A program made the position numbers and the translations under genes. A stretch of 64,000 nt of DNA. It comes from Streptomyces sp. YIM 121038 (GTDB taxonomy: Bacteria; Actinomycetota; Actinomycetes; Streptomycetales; Streptomycetaceae). The notes below the pieces were generated by a model that saw only the letters and a program-made list of their open reading frames with translations, was not told the origin of the DNA and did not search any database. The DNA lies in contig NZ_CP030771.1 in the NCBI RefSeq assembly GCF_006088715.1, positions 4,526,001 through 4,590,000 of the forward strand. The letters are read 5' to 3'. Positions within the stretch are counted from its first letter, which is position 1. Each line of letters begins with the position of its first letter. Positions 14,781-24,167 of the stretch are shown piece by piece.

Positions 14781-16046
14781 ATGGACTCCGCACCCCCCAG
14801 CCCGGCCCCGTCCACCACCATCACGTTCCGCGACCTGCCGGACACCGATCTGGACCGCGCCCTCGACCTGGTCTACCTCGCCTTCCACGAGACCCCGGAG
14901 GACGAGAAGCGCAAGCACCACCACGACCTGCTGCGCGGCTGCGACCGCGTCGGCGCGTACGACGGGGAGACCCTGGTCGGCCTCCTCGCCGCCTTCCGCT
15001 TCACCATGTCCGTGCCGGGCGGCGAACTGCCGTGCCCCAGCGTCACGTTCGTCTCCGTCGCGCCCACGCACCGCCGCCGCGGCGTGCTCTCCGGCATGGT
15101 CGCGGCGCTCTTCGAGAGATGCGGCGCGAGCGGCCGTCCGCTGGCGGCGCTGTGGGCCTCGGAGGACGCGATCTACGGCCGCTTCGGCTTCGGCCCGGCC
15201 ACGTACAACAACACCGTCGAGGTGAAGTCCGAGCGCCCCCTGGCCCTGCGGATCACCCCGGCCGAAGGACCCCTGCGCCTGGTGGACCCGGCGGCCGCCC
15301 CCGCGCTGCTCGCCGAGTACTACGACCGTACGCGCGCCGCCCGCGCGGGCCGCATCGACCGCACCGAGGCCTGGTGGCGCGAGGAATGGATGGCCACGGA
15401 GGACGAGGACGACGACGACCTGTCGCCCCCGCGCGTCGTGGTCCTCGGAGACGCGGCCGACCCCGAGCGCGTCACCGGGTACGCCATCTACCGCACCAAG
15501 GGCCGCGACGACGCCCCCGGCCTGGTCCGCCTGGACGAGCTGGAGGCGGACACGCCGGAGGCCGAGGCCGCACTGTGGCGCTATCTGGCGTCGATCGACC
15601 TGACCGGCCTGATCCAGGCGTGGGGCCGCCCGCTCGACGACCCGCTGCTCCTGTTCGCCGGGGACCGCGACCAGGTCCGCGTGACGGGCCAGTACCCGGG
15701 CCTGCGGGTCCGGCTCGTCGACGTGCGCGCCGCGCTGCTCGCCCGCTCCTGGGCGGCCCCCGCCGACCTGGTCCTGGAGGTCCGCGACCCCCAGCTCCCC
15801 GCCAACGAGGGCCGCTTCCGCCTGACGGTCACCGACGCGGACGGCCCGGCGGCGTACGAGCCGACCGACGCCCCCGCCGACCTCACCCTCGACGTGCGGG
15901 ACCTCGGCTCGGCCTACCTCGGCGGCGCGCCGCTCGTGTCCTTCGTACGGGCGGGCACCGTCACCGAGCACACGCCGGGCGCGGCCGCCGCCCTGGACGC
16001 GGCGCTCACGACCGCGCTGCTGCCGCACACGGTCGACGCGTTCTAG
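14781..16046 (+). CDS. Eis-like GNAT N-acetyltransferase
   Basis: A 421-residue three-domain acetyltransferase of the Eis family: an N-terminal GNAT domain, a second GNAT-like domain and a C-terminal SCP2-like domain (about 310-421). The acetyl-CoA site is visible as VTFVSVAPTHRRRGVLSGMV. The protein ends in -VDAF; in mycobacterial Eis the free carboxylate of the terminal Phe is the catalytic base, so this end appears functional. Eis enzymes acetylate amines, including aminoglycosides, at several positions. The ATG at 14781 is preferred on homology, but the binding site is weak; an ATG at 14745 is possible. Confidence 0.85.
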   Translation: MDSAPPSPAPSTTITFRDLPDTDLDRALDLVYLAFHETPEDEKRKHHHDLLRGCDRVGAYDGETLVGLLAAFRFTMSVPGGELPCPSVTFVSVAPTHRRRGVLSGMVAALFERCGASGRPLAALWASEDAIYGRFGFGPATYNNTVEVKSERPLALRITPAEGPLRLVDPAAAPALLAEYYDRTRAARAGRIDRTEAWWREEWMATEDEDDDDLSPPRVVVLGDAADPERVTGYAIYRTKGRDDAPGLVRLDELEADTPEAEAALWRYLASIDLTGLIQAWGRPLDDPLLLFAGDRDQVRVTGQYPGLRVRLVDVRAALLARSWAAPADLVLEVRDPQLPANEGRFRLTVTDADGPAAYEPTDAPADLTLDVRDLGSAYLGGAPLVSFVRAGTVTEHTPGAAAALDAALTTALLPHTVDAF

Positions 16047-16049
16047 CCG

Positions 16050-16181
16050 CCCGCCGAACAGCGCCTCGTGCAGCTGCTCCTCGGTGGCGCGGGCCTCCTG
16101 CGGCTCCTTCTCGTACGCTGCGAGTTCACGGATCAGGGTGCGGATGAGAGGGACGTCGGCCGGTGCGGCGGTACGAATCAT
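16050..16181 (-). pseudogene. Truncated GNAT acetyltransferase remnant
   Basis: On the minus strand an ATG at 16181 opens a typical small-GNAT N-terminus (MIRTAAPADVPLIRTLIREL, then AYEKEPQEARATEEQLHEALFG). Family resemblance stops after about 44 residues, exactly where the Eis-like gene ends (stop at 16044-16046). The frame then only continues as the antisense of that gene. A complete member has about 155-165 residues, so roughly three quarters are missing. It looks like a fossil left when the neighbouring gene was inserted or the intervening DNA was deleted. Its ATG overlaps the divergent ATG at 16180, so expression as a short peptide cannot be excluded. Confidence 0.75.
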
Positions 16182-17769
16182 GAGCGCGGCAAGCCACGGG
16201 CGACGGCCGCGGGTCAACCGGAAGGCCCCGGCCGCGCTGCTCGCCCTCGGCCTCGCCGCGGGCTGCACCCCGGGCGGCTCCGGCTCCGGCCTGCACACCG
16301 CCACGGACACCGGCGGCGCGGGCCGGACCGTGGCGCTGAAGTTCTACGACCCCCAGGGCCACGGCACGCTCCTGACCCCCGGCCGGGCCCGCGCCGTCAC
16401 GCACGGCAGCGGCGGCTCCGACAGCGACGCCCTCGTCGACCCGCGCACCCTGCGCGTCCTCGACGACTTCCCGCTGTACGAGGACGGGCGGCGGCTCCGC
16501 TTCGACCTGCCCGGCCGCGGCGGACCCGCGGCACTCGCCCTCAACTGGCCCACCGACCAGGGCTTCTCCACCGTCGTCCTCGACAACGGCGGCAAGGGCT
16601 TCACCCACGGCACCACCGTCGTCTTCAACCACGCCGCCGCCAAGGACGCCGAGCGCCGCCTGGACGAGGCCCTCGCCCTGCGCCCCGCCTACCGCCGCTC
16701 GGCCCGCTTCACCGCCGCCCGCCGCACGGCCGCGCGCGAGCTGGCCCGCGCCGACGCCGCGGACTCCGACGCGGGCCGGGGCAAGCACGGCCAGCGCGCC
16801 CTGAGCGCCATCGACACGGCGTACGGGCTGCTCCTGGAGGAGTACGGGCCGCGCGCCCGGCGCACGCACGCGCCGTGGACGGGCGTCACCGTCGCCGACG
16901 GCGCGGACCCGAAGCGGTGGGCACCGCTCGCCGGGCGCCTGACCCGCCCGCACGGCTGGGCCCGGATCGTCTTCGACGCGGACGACGACCCCCGCGCGCC
17001 CGTCCCCCGGCGCTACCGCGAGGCCGTGGCAGCCGCCCACGCCGCCGGTCTGAAGGTCCTCGGCCAGCCGGTCGACTCCGCGTACGCGAACGGCTCCGAG
17101 CACCCCGAACTCGGCACCCGCGCGGGCTATCTGGCCCGGATCAAGCGGTACGTCGACGCGTTCCCGGAGATCGAGGCCTGGGAGGTCGGCAACGAGGTCA
17201 ACGGCTGCTGGACGGACTCCCGCACCACCGCCGACGGCGACTGCACGGACAAGCTCCTGCCGCCGCGCGACCGCATGCGGCACAAGATCGCGGACGCGGC
17301 GGCGTACGTACGGAAGAAGCGGCCCGGAGCCGATGTCGTCCTCACCCTGTACTGGCAGCTCGGCACGGACGCGGCCCGCTGGTCGGCGTTCACCTGGCCG
17401 CGCGCGAACCTGCCGCGCGCGGTCCGCGAGGACATCGACGTCGTGCTCCTGTCCAGCTGGATCGAGGACGCCCCGCTCGGCCTCGCCTTCGACCAGGTCA
17501 TGACGCGGCTCGCGGCCGACTTCCCCGGCCGGCGCGTCGGCCTGGGCGAACTGGGCTACTGGAACGCGGACACGTCCCGGTTCTACTGGGCCTTCGACGA
17601 GGACGACCCGGCCGCGGCCCGGCGGCGGGTCGCCCGCCGCTACTACGCGGCCGCCCTCGGCTATCCGTCGAGCGTCGGCGGCACCTTCTGGTGGTACTTC
17701 GCCCAGGAGATGCCGGGCGACGCGGGCCTGCGCGCCGCCGTCGGCGGCGCGGTGCGCGACGCCCGCTGA
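16180..17769 (+). CDS. Lipoprotein with glycoside hydrolase-like TIM barrel
   Basis: A 529-residue exported lipoprotein: basic start, hydrophobic AALLALGLAAGC with a lipobox Cys, then a Gly/Ser linker. The C-terminal half (about 230-525) has barrel-like strands with WEVGNEVNG, the pattern of the GH-A clan acid/base Glu, and about 130 residues later GLGELGYWNAD, where the nucleophile Glu would lie. SSVGGTFWWYFAQEM resembles the last barrel strand. The N-terminal half is a separate domain with no assignment. Substrate unknown. The ATG at 16180 overlaps the ATG of the GNAT remnant, so the native promoter lies partly inside that remnant. Confidence 0.7.
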   Translation: MSAASHGRRPRVNRKAPAALLALGLAAGCTPGGSGSGLHTATDTGGAGRTVALKFYDPQGHGTLLTPGRARAVTHGSGGSDSDALVDPRTLRVLDDFPLYEDGRRLRFDLPGRGGPAALALNWPTDQGFSTVVLDNGGKGFTHGTTVVFNHAAAKDAERRLDEALALRPAYRRSARFTAARRTAARELARADAADSDAGRGKHGQRALSAIDTAYGLLLEEYGPRARRTHAPWTGVTVADGADPKRWAPLAGRLTRPHGWARIVFDADDDPRAPVPRRYREAVAAAHAAGLKVLGQPVDSAYANGSEHPELGTRAGYLARIKRYVDAFPEIEAWEVGNEVNGCWTDSRTTADGDCTDKLLPPRDRMRHKIADAAAYVRKKRPGADVVLTLYWQLGTDAARWSAFTWPRANLPRAVREDIDVVLLSSWIEDAPLGLAFDQVMTRLAADFPGRRVGLGELGYWNADTSRFYWAFDEDDPAAARRRVARRYYAAALGYPSSVGGTFWWYFAQEMPGDAGLRAAVGGAVRDAR

Positions 17770-17799
17770 CGGCCCGCCCGGGACCGGCCCGCCCAGAAA

Positions 17800-18708
17800 C
17801 TAGAGCGGGCTCGCGAGCAGCCGCCGCGCCAGTTCCAGGTCCTCCTCCGGCGCCGGACGCCCGTCCTCCACCTCCCACAGCGCGTTCTGGAGCACCCGCC
17901 CGAGCGTCCACGCGAGCGCCCGCTCCCGGTCCAGGCCCAGGACCTCCGTCATCGCGTCGAAGCGCCAGCGCGCGTCGTCCGGGTCGAAGCGGTCGTTCAG
18001 GGCGGGCCACAGATCGAAGCCGGGGTCGCCCGCGAGGGGCTTGGGGTCGATGGCGAGCCACGGCTCGCGCCCGGCCGCGAGGACGTTGCCGAAGTGCAGG
18101 TCCCAGTGGAGCATGCGGTCCCCGGGCTCGCCCACGACCTCGCGCACGGCGTCCGCGCACCGCGCCACGAGCGCCCGGTCGGCCGGGTCGGCGATCTCCT
18201 TGAGCGCGGCCGGGGTGTCGTCGAGCATCTGCCCGGCGATGGCGCCGAGCGTGCGCATGCCCGCGGGCGCGGGCCCGGCGGTGAGCCGCGCGAGCAGCTC
18301 CGCGACGACGAGGACGGCCCCCCGGGTCTCGTCCTTGCCCGCCTCGGCGAACCGGGTCAGCTCCCGGCCGTCACCGGCCCGTTCGAGCAGCATCGTGCCG
18401 GTGGCGGCGTCGTGGTCGAGCAGCCGCACCGCGCCGTCGCCGTCCCACACGCGCAGCGCGACCGGCTCGCCCTCGGTCTCCTCGTCCAGGACCTGGAACT
18501 TCACCACGGCCGGTGAGCCGTCGGCGCGCTCCACGGGCAGCACGAGCGCCGCCATGCCGTGCATGGAGGCGCCCACGGGCGTCAGCTCCCAGCGCTCCAG
18601 GGTCCGCGCGGCGAGCTCCGGCAGCCCCGCGACGAAGGCGCGGCCCGCCTCCCCCGCGTACTTGTGCTGGGATTCGACCAGGGCGTCCGGTACGTGGATC
18701 TCGATCAC
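17800..18708 (-). CDS. Aminoglycoside 6-phosphotransferase-like kinase (APH_6_hur family)
   Basis: A 302-residue protein kinase-like-fold enzyme related to streptomycin 6-kinases and the hydroxyurea kinase family. The ATP-binding lobe includes PAVVKFQV with the conserved Lys. The catalytic loop reads MLHWDLHFGNVLA (Asp and Asn), and the metal-binding segment is WLAIDPKPLAGDPGFDLWP. These are complete, so it should be active, but the substrate cannot be read; many chromosomal members do not give clear drug resistance. Start ATG at 18708. It lies 64 bases after the DsbA-like gene on the same strand and may be co-transcribed. Confidence 0.85.
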   Translation of the reverse strand: MIEIHVPDALVESQHKYAGEAGRAFVAGLPELAARTLERWELTPVGASMHGMAALVLPVERADGSPAVVKFQVLDEETEGEPVALRVWDGDGAVRLLDHDAATGTMLLERAGDGRELTRFAEAGKDETRGAVLVVAELLARLTAGPAPAGMRTLGAIAGQMLDDTPAALKEIADPADRALVARCADAVREVVGEPGDRMLHWDLHFGNVLAAGREPWLAIDPKPLAGDPGFDLWPALNDRFDPDDARWRFDAMTEVLGLDRERALAWTLGRVLQNALWEVEDGRPAPEEDLELARRLLASPL

Positions 18709-18772
18709 AGGCGCGACCCTACGCAGGGTGCCGCGAGGGCCGCGCCCGATTAAATCCGGCCACCCGGCTCGT

Positions 18773-19567
18773 TCAGGAGACCCCGGCGTCCTTGAGGGCC
18801 TTCGCGAAGTCGGCCTTGTCGTACAGGGAGTCGGCGGGCGCCTTCTTGCCGTCGATCTCGACCGTGGGCGTCCCGGAGACGCCGTCGGCGGTGAAGGCCT
18901 TCATGGCGGTGGCCACCCACGCCTTGTGCGCGTTGGCGGTGACCGCCTTGTCGAACGCGGCGTCCTTGATGCCCGCGGCCGCGCCCACCTTCAGCAGGAA
19001 CGCGGGCGTGAAGCCGTCGTCGCTCTCCTCGGGCTGGTTGGTGAAGAGCGCGGAGTGGAACTGCGGGAACTTCCCCGTGTCCACGGCGGCCCGCAGCGCG
19101 TTGGCGGCGTTCTTGGAGCCGTCGCCGCCGAAGTTGTTGTCGAGGAACGAGGCGATCGTGTACTCGACCTTCACGTCGCCCGCGGCCAGCGGCGCGACGA
19201 GCGCCTGCGCGCCGTTCTCCTCGAACTTCTTGCAGAAGGGGCAGCGCGGGTCCTCGTACACCTTCACCGTGTGCTTCGCGGACGGCTCGCCGACCGTGAT
19301 CACGCCGCCCTTGACAGCGGTGGGGACCTTCGCGAGGTCGTTCACCGAGGCGGGCGGGACCTTCGCCGCCGGACCGGTGTCCTGCGACGGCGACGGCGAC
19401 TTCGCGGCCGGGTCGGACGGCTCGGCGGAGGCCGACGGGGACTTCTTGCCCCCGCCCATCCAGTCGCCGTCGCCGTCGTCGTCGGAGTCGCACCCGGTGA
19501 CCACGGCACCGAGCAGCGCCACGGCGGCCACCGAAGCGGCCATGCGCCCGGCCTTGCGTACGGCCAT
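18773..19567 (-). CDS. DsbA family thioredoxin-fold lipoprotein
   Basis: An extracellular, membrane-anchored disulfide oxidoreductase-like protein of 264 residues. The signal ends in VVTGC (lipidated Cys). A Ser/Pro/Lys/Asp-rich linker follows to about residue 75, then the thioredoxin fold with the active site EDPRCPFCKKF and the cis-Pro motif GVSGTPTVEIDG. Family members help fold exported proteins or act as reductases. The ATG at 19567 has GGAGGG upstream; the longer frame to 19615 lacks support. It is divergent from the FAD oxidoreductase at 19681. Confidence 0.9.
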   Translation of the reverse strand: MAVRKAGRMAASVAAVALLGAVVTGCDSDDDGDGDWMGGGKKSPSASAEPSDPAAKSPSPSQDTGPAAKVPPASVNDLAKVPTAVKGGVITVGEPSAKHTVKVYEDPRCPFCKKFEENGAQALVAPLAAGDVKVEYTIASFLDNNFGGDGSKNAANALRAAVDTGKFPQFHSALFTNQPEESDDGFTPAFLLKVGAAAGIKDAAFDKAVTANAHKAWVATAMKAFTADGVSGTPTVEIDGKKAPADSLYDKADFAKALKDAGVS

Positions 19568-19680
19568 GAAAAGCCCTCCAGAACTCCTGAAATCGCCACG
19601 TACCACTGAGGGCACCCGAAGTACCGGAAATCTATCCGACCTCTGCCCAGAGCTCCGCGCGCGCAGTAACGTCCCGCCCC

Positions 19681-21102
19681 ATGAGCAGCCCCTTGAGCAG
19701 CACGGACACCGTGAACGGCGGCATCTCCTTCTGGTACGCGGACGACGGCCTGCCCGCGCCCCGCGAGCCCCTCGGCGGCGACGCGAGCGCCGACGTCTGC
19801 GTGGTGGGCGGCGGCTACACCGGCCTGTGGACCGCGTACTACCTGAAGAAGGCGGCCCCGTCCCTGCGCGTCACGGTCCTGGAGCAGAGGTTCTGCGGCT
19901 ACGGCGCCTCGGGGCGCAACGGCGGCTGGCTCTACAACGGCATCGCGGGCCGCGACCGGTACGCGGCGCTGCACGGCCACGAGGCCGCCGTCCGCCTCCA
20001 GCGGGCCATGAACGACACGGTCGGCGAGGTCGTCCGGGTCGCCGCCGAGGAGCGGATCGACGCCGACATCCACCGCGGCGGCGTCCTCGAAGTCGCGTGC
20101 ACACCGGCCCAGCTGGCCCGCCTCAAGGCCTTCCACGCGGCGGAGCTCGCGTACGGCGAGAGCGACCGGGTGCTGCGCGGCGCCCGCGAGACGGCCGAGC
20201 GGGTGCGCGTCGCCGGGGCGGTCGGCTCGTCCTGGACGCCGCACGGCGCGCGGCTGCACCCGGTGAAGCTGGTCAAGGGCCTCGCGGCGGCCGTCGAGGC
20301 GCTCGGCGTGCGCATCCACGAGTCGACGCCCGTCACGGAGATCCGCCCCCGGCACGCCGTCACCCCCTACGGCACGGTCCGCGCCCCGTACGTGCTGCGC
20401 TGCACGGAGGGCTTCACCGCCTCCCTCAAGGGCCAGCGCCGCACCTGGCTGCCGATGAACTCCTCGATGATCGTGACCGAGCCGCTGCCCGACGAGGTGT
20501 GGGACACCCTCGGCTGGGCGGGCCGCGAGACCCTCGGCGACATGGCGCACGCGTACATGTACGCCCAGCGCACCGCCGACGGGCGCATCGCCATCGGCGG
20601 CCGGGGCGTGCCCTACCGCTACGGCTCCCAGACCGACACCGCGGCCAACCCTGGCCGCACCCAGGCCGCCACCGTCGAGGCCCTGCGCGAGCTCCTGGTC
20701 CGCTTCTTCCCGCAGCTCACCGGCGTCGGCGTCGACCACGCCTGGTCGGGCGTCCTCGGGGTGCCGCGCGACTGGTGCGCCACGGTCACCCTGGACCGGG
20801 CGACGGGCCTCGGCTGGGCGGGCGGCTACGTCGGCTCCGGCGTCGCCACCGCCAACCTCGCCGGGCGCACGCTGCGGGACCTGGTGCGGCGGGACGCGGG
20901 CCAGGCGGGCGCGACGGACCTGACCGGGCTCGCCTGGGTGGACCACCGGGTGCGCAAGTGGGAGCCGGAGCCGCTGCGCTGGCTGGGGGTGCACGGCCTG
21001 TACGCGGCGTACCGCGCGGCCGACCGCAGGGAGCTGGCCCGGCCGGCGGCGCGCACCACGCGCCTGGCCCGGCTCGCGGACCGCCTCACCGGCCGCGGCT
21101 GA
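19681..21102 (+). CDS. FAD-dependent oxidoreductase, DAO family
   Basis: A 473-residue D-amino acid oxidase-clan flavoenzyme resembling gamma-glutamylputrescine oxidase and sarcosine oxidase types. It has the Rossmann signature ADVCVVGGGYTGLWTAYYLKK at about 38-58. An EQRFCGYGASGRNGGWLYN segment, typical of PuuB-like proteins, follows. The late GLGWAGGYVGSGVATANLAGRTL covers the flavin. It probably oxidises a secondary amine or amino acid with oxygen, but the substrate is unknown. Start ATG at 19681. No aldehyde dehydrogenase or ligase of the putrescine pathway lies nearby. Confidence 0.85.
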   Translation: MSSPLSSTDTVNGGISFWYADDGLPAPREPLGGDASADVCVVGGGYTGLWTAYYLKKAAPSLRVTVLEQRFCGYGASGRNGGWLYNGIAGRDRYAALHGHEAAVRLQRAMNDTVGEVVRVAAEERIDADIHRGGVLEVACTPAQLARLKAFHAAELAYGESDRVLRGARETAERVRVAGAVGSSWTPHGARLHPVKLVKGLAAAVEALGVRIHESTPVTEIRPRHAVTPYGTVRAPYVLRCTEGFTASLKGQRRTWLPMNSSMIVTEPLPDEVWDTLGWAGRETLGDMAHAYMYAQRTADGRIAIGGRGVPYRYGSQTDTAANPGRTQAATVEALRELLVRFFPQLTGVGVDHAWSGVLGVPRDWCATVTLDRATGLGWAGGYVGSGVATANLAGRTLRDLVRRDAGQAGATDLTGLAWVDHRVRKWEPEPLRWLGVHGLYAAYRAADRRELARPAARTTRLARLADRLTGRG

Positions 21103-21158
21103 GCCGGGACGGCCCCGCGGCGGCCCCAGCGGAAACGGTTCGCGAGGACGGTGTGTGG

Positions 21159-21232
21159 AGCCCCCTGTCGGATTCGAACCGACGACCTTCGCTTTACAAG
21201 AGCGGCGCTCTGACCAGCTGAGCTAAGGAGGC
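21159..21232 (-). tRNA. tRNA-Thr (anticodon TGT)
   Basis: The complement begins GCCTCCTTAGCTCAG and ends CAGGGGGCT. The acceptor stem pairs over seven positions (one G-U). The T arm GTCGG-TTCGAATC-CGAC is perfect, and the anticodon loop reads CTTGTAA, giving TGT for the Thr codon ACA. The CCA end is not encoded. It is 74 bases long. Confidence 0.95.
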
Positions 21233-21375
21233 CTGCACGGGCCCCTGTGCGGCCGTGCCCGTGCAGTGTAACCAACGGGACCCCCACCGCAGTCGAAAAT
21301 CTCGTCGAAGGTCATCCCCTCCGGACTACTGACAGAGCGGTGACCAGCGGGGTAGCGTCACGGGCAGTCCAGACG

Positions 21376-21391
21376 ACTGGACTAGACCCAT
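21376..21391 (+). promoter_or_regulatory. Candidate DasR (dre) site upstream of msiK
   Basis: ACTGGACTAGACCCAT matches 13 of 16 positions of the remembered dre consensus A(C/G)TGGTCTAGACCA(G/C)T. It lies 52-67 bases before the msiK start. A second, overlapping dyad AGTCCAG-N4-CTGGACT is at 21366-21383. DasR, the GlcNAc-6-phosphate-responsive GntR regulator, controls chitin and amino-sugar uptake in which MsiK takes part. Confidence 0.6.
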
Positions 21392-21442
21392 CCTTTACTC
21401 GGATCGTCCGGCACGTTCCTGCCGGTGAAGGGGGCCCTCACC

Positions 21443-22579
<1,137 letters not shown>

Positions 22580-22628
22580 CGTCCCCCGGGGCGCGGCAAG
22601 CGCCGGGCTTCCCCGACGTCAACCGGCC

Positions 22629-22662
22629 CGAAGGGCCCCGTGCTCAGGCACGGGGCCCTTCG
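22629..22662 (+). terminator. Terminator after msiK
   Basis: A perfect 15-bp stem (22629-22643 with 22648-22662) closed by a TCAG loop, about 50 bases after the msiK stop. Confidence 0.88.
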
Positions 22663-22822
22663 CGCGCTCCGGGACATCTCAGCGCGTTGTCGACAAATAC
22701 CCCGGCACATCGGTCATTTCGCCCGGTGTTCGTCAACATCCACTTCGCCAAACCACATTCCCCCTCACCCAACCGGGTGACTAAATGTCGCCAAATCATC
22801 ACCTAGCGCTACCCTCACTCGC

Positions 22823-23281
22823 GTGACGCACTCCGCCAACTACACCCAGAAGTCGCGCCGAGGCCACCGCGGCCCCGGCCGCCGCATCGGGCGCACACTC
22901 GCCCTCGTCCTGCCCGTCGTCCTGGTGCTGTCCGGCACGCTCGCGGTCACCCGGGTCAACTGGTCCGGCAGCTCATCGGATTCGGTCCTCACCGCGTCCG
23001 CGGGCGACCTCTCCGCGCCGGCCAGGTCCCGCGGCCCCCACGAGATCGTGCGCGACCGCCTCCTCCTCGAACTCCAGGAGAAGAACCCGGGCGTCGCCCT
23101 CACCCACCTCCAGCAGGAGGTCGACCGGCACCCGTCGCTCGCCAAGCACTGCGTGTCCATCGCCCGCGCCCTCGGCCGCGCCGCCGTCCGCGCCTACGGC
23201 CCGAGCCGCGCCCAGTCGTACGCCCGCCCGGTCTGCGACACGTCCTTCGCCGCGGGCGTCGCCGCCCACCACAACAACTGA
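22823..23281 (+). CDS. Small hypothetical exported or single-pass membrane protein
   Basis: A 152-residue protein with a basic N-terminus (QKSRRGHRGPGRRIGR) and one hydrophobic segment (TLALVLPVVLVLSGTLAV, about 25-42), read as a signal anchor. The rest is predicted extracellular: a Ser-rich linker, a charged helix (EIVRDRLLLELQEKNPG), and two cysteines that could form a disulfide (SLAKHCVSIA and RPVCDTSF). I do not recognise the family. Start is a GTG at 22823. It follows the msiK terminator, so it has its own promoter in the AT-richer 22690-22820 spacer. Confidence 0.7.
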   Translation: MTHSANYTQKSRRGHRGPGRRIGRTLALVLPVVLVLSGTLAVTRVNWSGSSSDSVLTASAGDLSAPARSRGPHEIVRDRLLLELQEKNPGVALTHLQQEVDRHPSLAKHCVSIARALGRAAVRAYGPSRAQSYARPVCDTSFAAGVAAHHNN

Positions 23282-23375
23282 GGAGCACCGGGCCGACCCC
23301 GGCCCCACCCCTAGCGCCCCCTGTCAGCGCCGGCCACGTCGGAACCCTGCGCGCCCCAACGCGTAGGGTTCCGCC

Positions 23376-24104
23376 ATGACCACCGGTGACATCCACACAG
23401 CAATGCCCACGCAGGCCGTGGTCCTGGCCGGCGGCCAGGGTTCCCGGCTGCGCCCGTACACCGATGATCGCCCCAAGCCCATGGTCGAGATCCCCGGCAC
23501 GGGCACCCCGATCATCGGCCACCAGCTGGCCTGGCTCGCGGCCGAGGGCGTGACGGACGCGGTCATCTCCTGCGGCCACCTCGCCGAGGTCCTCCAGGAC
23601 TGGCTGGCGAGCGCCGACCTGCCGCTCAAGGTCACCACCGTCGTCGAGACGGAGCCCCTGGGCCGCGGCGGCGGCCTGAAGTACGCGGCCGCCCACCTGC
23701 CCAAGACCGACCAGCCGTGGTACGCCACGAACGGCGACATCTGGACCCGCTTCTCGCTGCGCGACATGGCGGCCTTCCACGCCGAGCGCGACGCCACCGC
23801 CACGCTCGCCCTCGCCCGCCCCCGCATCCCCTGGGGCGCCGTCGAGACCGACGCGTTCGGCCACATCACGGACTTCATCGAGGCCCCGCCGTCCCCGTAC
23901 CTCATCAACGCGGGCGTGTACGTCTTCTCCGCGGCCTTCACCGCCCTGCTCCCGGACCTCGGCGACCACGAGCGCACCACGTTCCCGCGCCTGGCCCGCG
24001 AGAAGCGCCTGGCGGGCTTCCCGCTGCCGCAGGGCGCCTACTGGCGCGCCATCGACACCGCGAAGGACCTCACCGAGGCCGCCAAGGAACTGGCCGCGCA
24101 GTAG
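23376..24104 (+). CDS. Sugar-phosphate nucleotidyltransferase (NTP_transferase family)
   Basis: A 242-residue enzyme of the mannose-1-phosphate guanylyltransferase / glucose-1-phosphate thymidylyltransferase family, which makes NDP-sugars from a sugar-1-phosphate and NTP. The N-terminal signature AVVLAGGQGSRLRPYTDDRPKPMVEI is complete except for slight variation. The metal-binding Asp is in YATNGDIWTRF, and ETEPLGRGGGLKYA contacts the sugar or base. There is no C-terminal left-handed helix or hexapeptide domain. The ATG at 23376 is used; an ATG at 23403 is close to the domain start. The sugar specificity cannot be deduced. Confidence 0.85.
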   Translation: MTTGDIHTAMPTQAVVLAGGQGSRLRPYTDDRPKPMVEIPGTGTPIIGHQLAWLAAEGVTDAVISCGHLAEVLQDWLASADLPLKVTTVVETEPLGRGGGLKYAAAHLPKTDQPWYATNGDIWTRFSLRDMAAFHAERDATATLALARPRIPWGAVETDAFGHITDFIEAPPSPYLINAGVYVFSAAFTALLPDLGDHERTTFPRLAREKRLAGFPLPQGAYWRAIDTAKDLTEAAKELAAQ

Positions 24105-24165
24105 CGCCCGAAGGGGCGCGGGGAACTGCGCGACCAGCCACGACGAACCCGCAGGCGACCGACCA
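24104..24165 (+). repeat. Dispersed intergenic repeat, copy 2
   Basis: Starts with a GCGCCC-GAA-GGGGCGC hairpin overlapping the stop region of the nucleotidyltransferase gene, then GGGGAACTGCGCGACCAG and CCACGACGAACCCGCAG. Related to the copies at 4921-5002 and 32628-32712. It lies between convergent genes and probably serves as their terminator. Confidence 0.75.
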
Positions 24166-24167
24166 CC

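Noticed and set aside
16084..18203. A long plus-strand frame (711 codons) over the lipoprotein and kinase genes.
   Set aside because: Frame-shifted shadow with Arg/Pro-rich text; the neighbouring frame contains the signal peptide, lipobox and barrel motifs.
21159..21232. The tRNA as an integration site with a nearby mobile element.
   Set aside because: No integrase gene and no repeated tRNA 3' end is visible within the window.
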